In this document: positions 14,924 through 16,184 of the stretch, in pieces | Layout of the letters: every line of letters begins with the position of its first letter | How positions within the stretch are numbered: the first letter of the stretch is position 1 | Source of the DNA: an uncultured Paludibacter sp. | Lineage (GTDB): Bacteria > Bacteroidota > Bacteroidia > Bacteroidales > Paludibacteraceae | Reading direction: 5' to 3' | DNA length: 16,184 nucleotides | NCBI GenBank assembly: GCA_937927845.1 | Contig: CALFXE010000283.1 | Span: 1 to 16,184, forward strand | Notes under the pieces: generated by a model | Told to the model about the DNA's origin: nothing | What the model saw: only the letters and a program-made list of their open reading frames with translations | Databases searched by the model: none | Position numbers and translations under genes: made by a program

Positions 14924-15186
14924 TTCGCTGCGCTCGTTCGGAATGACACGCTCGTTAGCTAACAGTGTAACCGGTCGTTCAGCATTGTAAAACGCAACAG
15001 CCTAAACGCACGACCGGTGCAAGGTTTCCTGCCCCGCCACTGCATAAATAATGATGTTACATAAACACTTGGAGTGGCGGTATACACCGTCCGCAAGCGA
15101 GCGTGTCCTTCCGAACGAGCGACTTGGCGAAGCCAAGAGAGCGACTGAGGGAACTCCCGTGAAGTCGTAGTTGTTTGGATAACGAG
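14882..15186. mobile_element. MITE-like non-coding element with long imperfect terminal inverted repeats
   Basis: The left arm (14882-14954) and the complement of the right arm (15186-15098) align as CTCGTTAT, ACTACGACT, GGGAGTTYCCTCA, and at the inner end GCTCGTTCGGAA and GACACGCTCG. The right arm has about 16 extra bases that include a small hairpin, CTTGGC-GAA-GCCAAG (15123-15137). The centre holds two more inverted repeats: ACCGGTCGT (14970-14978) with ACGACCGGT (15010-15018), and CCGCCACT (15034-15041) with AGTGGCGG (15073-15080). Each has a 31-nt loop. No transposase or clear target duplication was found, so mobility is inferred only from structure. Confidence 0.55.
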
Positions 15187-15218
15187 CAATAAGAAAACAC
15201 CCTTTAAAACATTAAAAT

Positions 15219-15251
15219 CATGCCCCTCGTCCGAAGAATACAAGGGGCATG
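15219..15251 (-). terminator. Likely terminator of the BspA-like gene
   Basis: CATGCCCCT (15219-15227) pairs perfectly with AGGGGCATG (15243-15251) around a 15-nt loop. On the - strand, the direction of the gene ending at 15283, the hairpin is followed by ATTTTAA, a short and broken T tract. The position 31 nt after the stop codon supports a terminator. The weak T tract keeps confidence moderate. Confidence 0.5.
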
Positions 15252-15282
15252 TGGATATTATGCTTGTGTGATTTTCTTAGCC

Positions 15283-16184
15283 TTACTTTTTTACAAATTT
15301 ACCCAGATTATATATTTGTTTATTTATGTCTGAAGCCTGTACAATGTACGTACCTGCGGGATACCCTGAAATATTCAAGCTGATGTTTGTGGCAATAGTG
15401 ACTTCTGTGTGCACTTTTTGCCCTGTCGTACTGTAAATGCTTATATCGCATATTTCCGTATTTTCACCTAAACCGATATAAAGCAAAGAAGCAGCAGAGT
15501 TAGGATACAGCTTTATACCTTCGAGAGTAGTGTTTTTAACGCCAGACTCAGGGTCAATTCCTATGATATTCTCAAAATCGTACCATGGCTTTGTTGACCA
15601 ATAAGCTCCGTAGCTCTCTTTGGGTACATAGAGTTTGCAGGTACTTTCATTTACATCCTTAAAGCCGTTTTCTCCGACAGCAGGAGGCGTAGAGGACATA
15701 CAATATATGGAACTCAGCCCTTCACAGCCCGAAAAGGCTAAACTTCCAATAGACTTTACACTATTGGGAAAGGTAATGGAAGTTAAGCCTGTACAACCAC
15801 AAAAAGCTAAATTTCCAATAGATGTTAAACTATTGGAAAGGGTAATGGAATTTAGTCCTGTACAGCCATAAAAAGCATTATTCTTAATAGATGTAAGACT
15901 GTTGGGCATAGTAATGGAAATCAAGTCTATACAATCATAGAAAGCATAAGAACCTATAGACGTTACACCTTCAGGTATGCTGTAAGTACTTCCTTTAGCA
16001 TTAGGATAACAGACTAAGGTTGTTTTATCCTTACTGAACAATACGCTATCAAGTGTACGATATGCCTGATTATCTTTAGAAATAATAAACTCTTCTAATC
16101 CTATACAACCTGAGAAAGCTGAACTTCCAATAGACGTTACACTATTGCCTATGCTAATGGAAGTCAAGCCTGTGCAACCAGAAA
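15283..16184 (-). CDS. Secreted BspA-like leucine-rich-repeat protein with T9SS sorting domain (5' end missing)
   Basis: The frame stays open to the right edge, giving 300 C-terminal codons. The first codons in view already read SGCTGLTSISIGNSV, so the gene continues beyond 16184 and the TTG near 16167 is not a real start. Repeats of 23 residues (xxxxIGxxAFxGCxGLxSIxxPNSLTS type) match the LRR_5/BspA family of cell-surface proteins. One island (about 30-75 in view) interrupts the repeats with FIISKDNQAYRTLDSVLFSK. After the repeats comes a STPPAVGENGFKDVNESTCK capping segment, then a C-terminal domain (LYPNSAASLLYIGL, ISIYSTTGQKV, ISGYPAGTYIVQA, GKFVKK) typical of the type A signal for the type IX secretion system. 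The protein is therefore probably exported and possibly surface-anchored. Its ligand is unknown. Confidence 0.88.
   Translation of the reverse strand, partial: SGCTGLTSISIGNSVTSIGSSAFSGCIGLEEFIISKDNQAYRTLDSVLFSKDKTTLVCYPNAKGSTYSIPEGVTSIGSYAFYDCIDLISITMPNSLTSIKNNAFYGCTGLNSITLSNSLTSIGNLAFCGCTGLTSITFPNSVKSIGSLAFSGCEGLSSIYCMSSTPPAVGENGFKDVNESTCKLYVPKESYGAYWSTKPWYDFENIIGIDPESGVKNTTLEGIKLYPNSAASLLYIGLGENTEICDISIYSTTGQKVHTEVTIATNISLNISGYPAGTYIVQASDINKQIYNLGKFVKK
15741..16184 (-). repeat. 69-bp tandem coding repeats of the LRR region
   Basis: Equivalent bases recur at exact 69-bp steps (for example the AATAG/TATAG core at 15817, 15886 and 15955, and AACTTCCAAT at 15741 against AATTTCCAAT at 15810). 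Each unit encodes one 23-residue LRR. Related units resume near the right edge (about 16122 onward) after the non-repeat island. Confidence 0.85.

Larger units (their letters stand above)
14621..15282. other. Gene-free tract of hairpins and palindromic repeats
   Basis: About 660 bp without a credible gene. From left to right it holds four short hairpins (14677-14824), a roughly 30-bp direct repeat (14850 and 14894), a roughly 305-bp palindromic element (14882-15186) and a terminator-like hairpin (15219-15251). The part from about 14838 to 15180 is visibly richer in G and C than the flanking genes. A 94-codon - strand frame (14959-15243) crosses the palindromes and is not protein-like. Confidence 0.8.

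Noticed and set aside
14959..15243. A 94-codon - strand open frame inside the palindromic tract
   Set aside because: It crosses both core inverted repeats, one arm and the terminator-like hairpin. Its composition is not protein-like, and there is no start signal. The DNA structure explains the sequence better.
16165..16167. TTG as the true start of the BspA-like protein
   Set aside because: The frame continues to the window edge with a normal LRR repeat (SGCTGL), and no signal peptide is present at this point.

Overview
The window looks like chromosomal DNA from a member of the Bacteroidota, probably a Bacteroidales-type organism. The evidence is the AT-rich coding sequence, -7 boxes of the TAnnTTTG type instead of an E. 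coli -10, weak Shine-Dalgarno sites, a BspA-like leucine-rich-repeat protein ending in a type A T9SS sorting domain, an ORF6N-family gene, and a GyrA with an acidic tail. No tRNA, rRNA, CRISPR array or intact insertion sequence was seen.

Bases 1-6628 hold a branched-chain amino acid operon on the + strand: leuA, leuC, leuD, a second synthase that matches (R)-citramalate synthase (cimA), and leuB. LeuCD and LeuB can act on both leucine and citramalate intermediates, so the cluster can make 2-oxoisocaproate for leucine and 2-oxobutanoate for isoleucine. A strong terminator hairpin lies only 12 nt before leuA and follows a short reading frame with tandem Leu codons, which points to ribosome-mediated attenuation. 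Three of the four gaps inside the operon are filled with strictly phased 7-bp or 8-bp degenerate tandem repeats.

Bases 6629-8423 hold prs (PRPP synthase) with its own promoter. Facing it is a small DUF2442 plus helix-turn-helix regulator gene, preceded by the wreck of a DUF4160 gene. A promoter with a perfect 8+8 palindrome between its two boxes probably drives this pair.

Bases 8368-13634 hold housekeeping genes. On the - strand are a DUF151/UVR-motif nuclease-family protein, gyrA, and an exported TPR protein, ending at an intrinsic terminator. smpB is divergent from them on the + strand. Between the nuclease-family gene and smpB, two arrays of one 8-bp repeat face each other.

Bases 13635-16184 are accessory DNA: an ORF6N-domain gene broken by a nonsense codon and a frameshift, an approximately 660-bp gene-free tract packed with hairpins and a roughly 305-bp MITE-like palindromic element, and the C-terminal 300 codons of a secreted BspA-like LRR protein that runs off the right edge. 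I see no convincing new defence or metabolic system. The most unusual signals are the repeat arrays, the MITE-like element and the regulatory structures.
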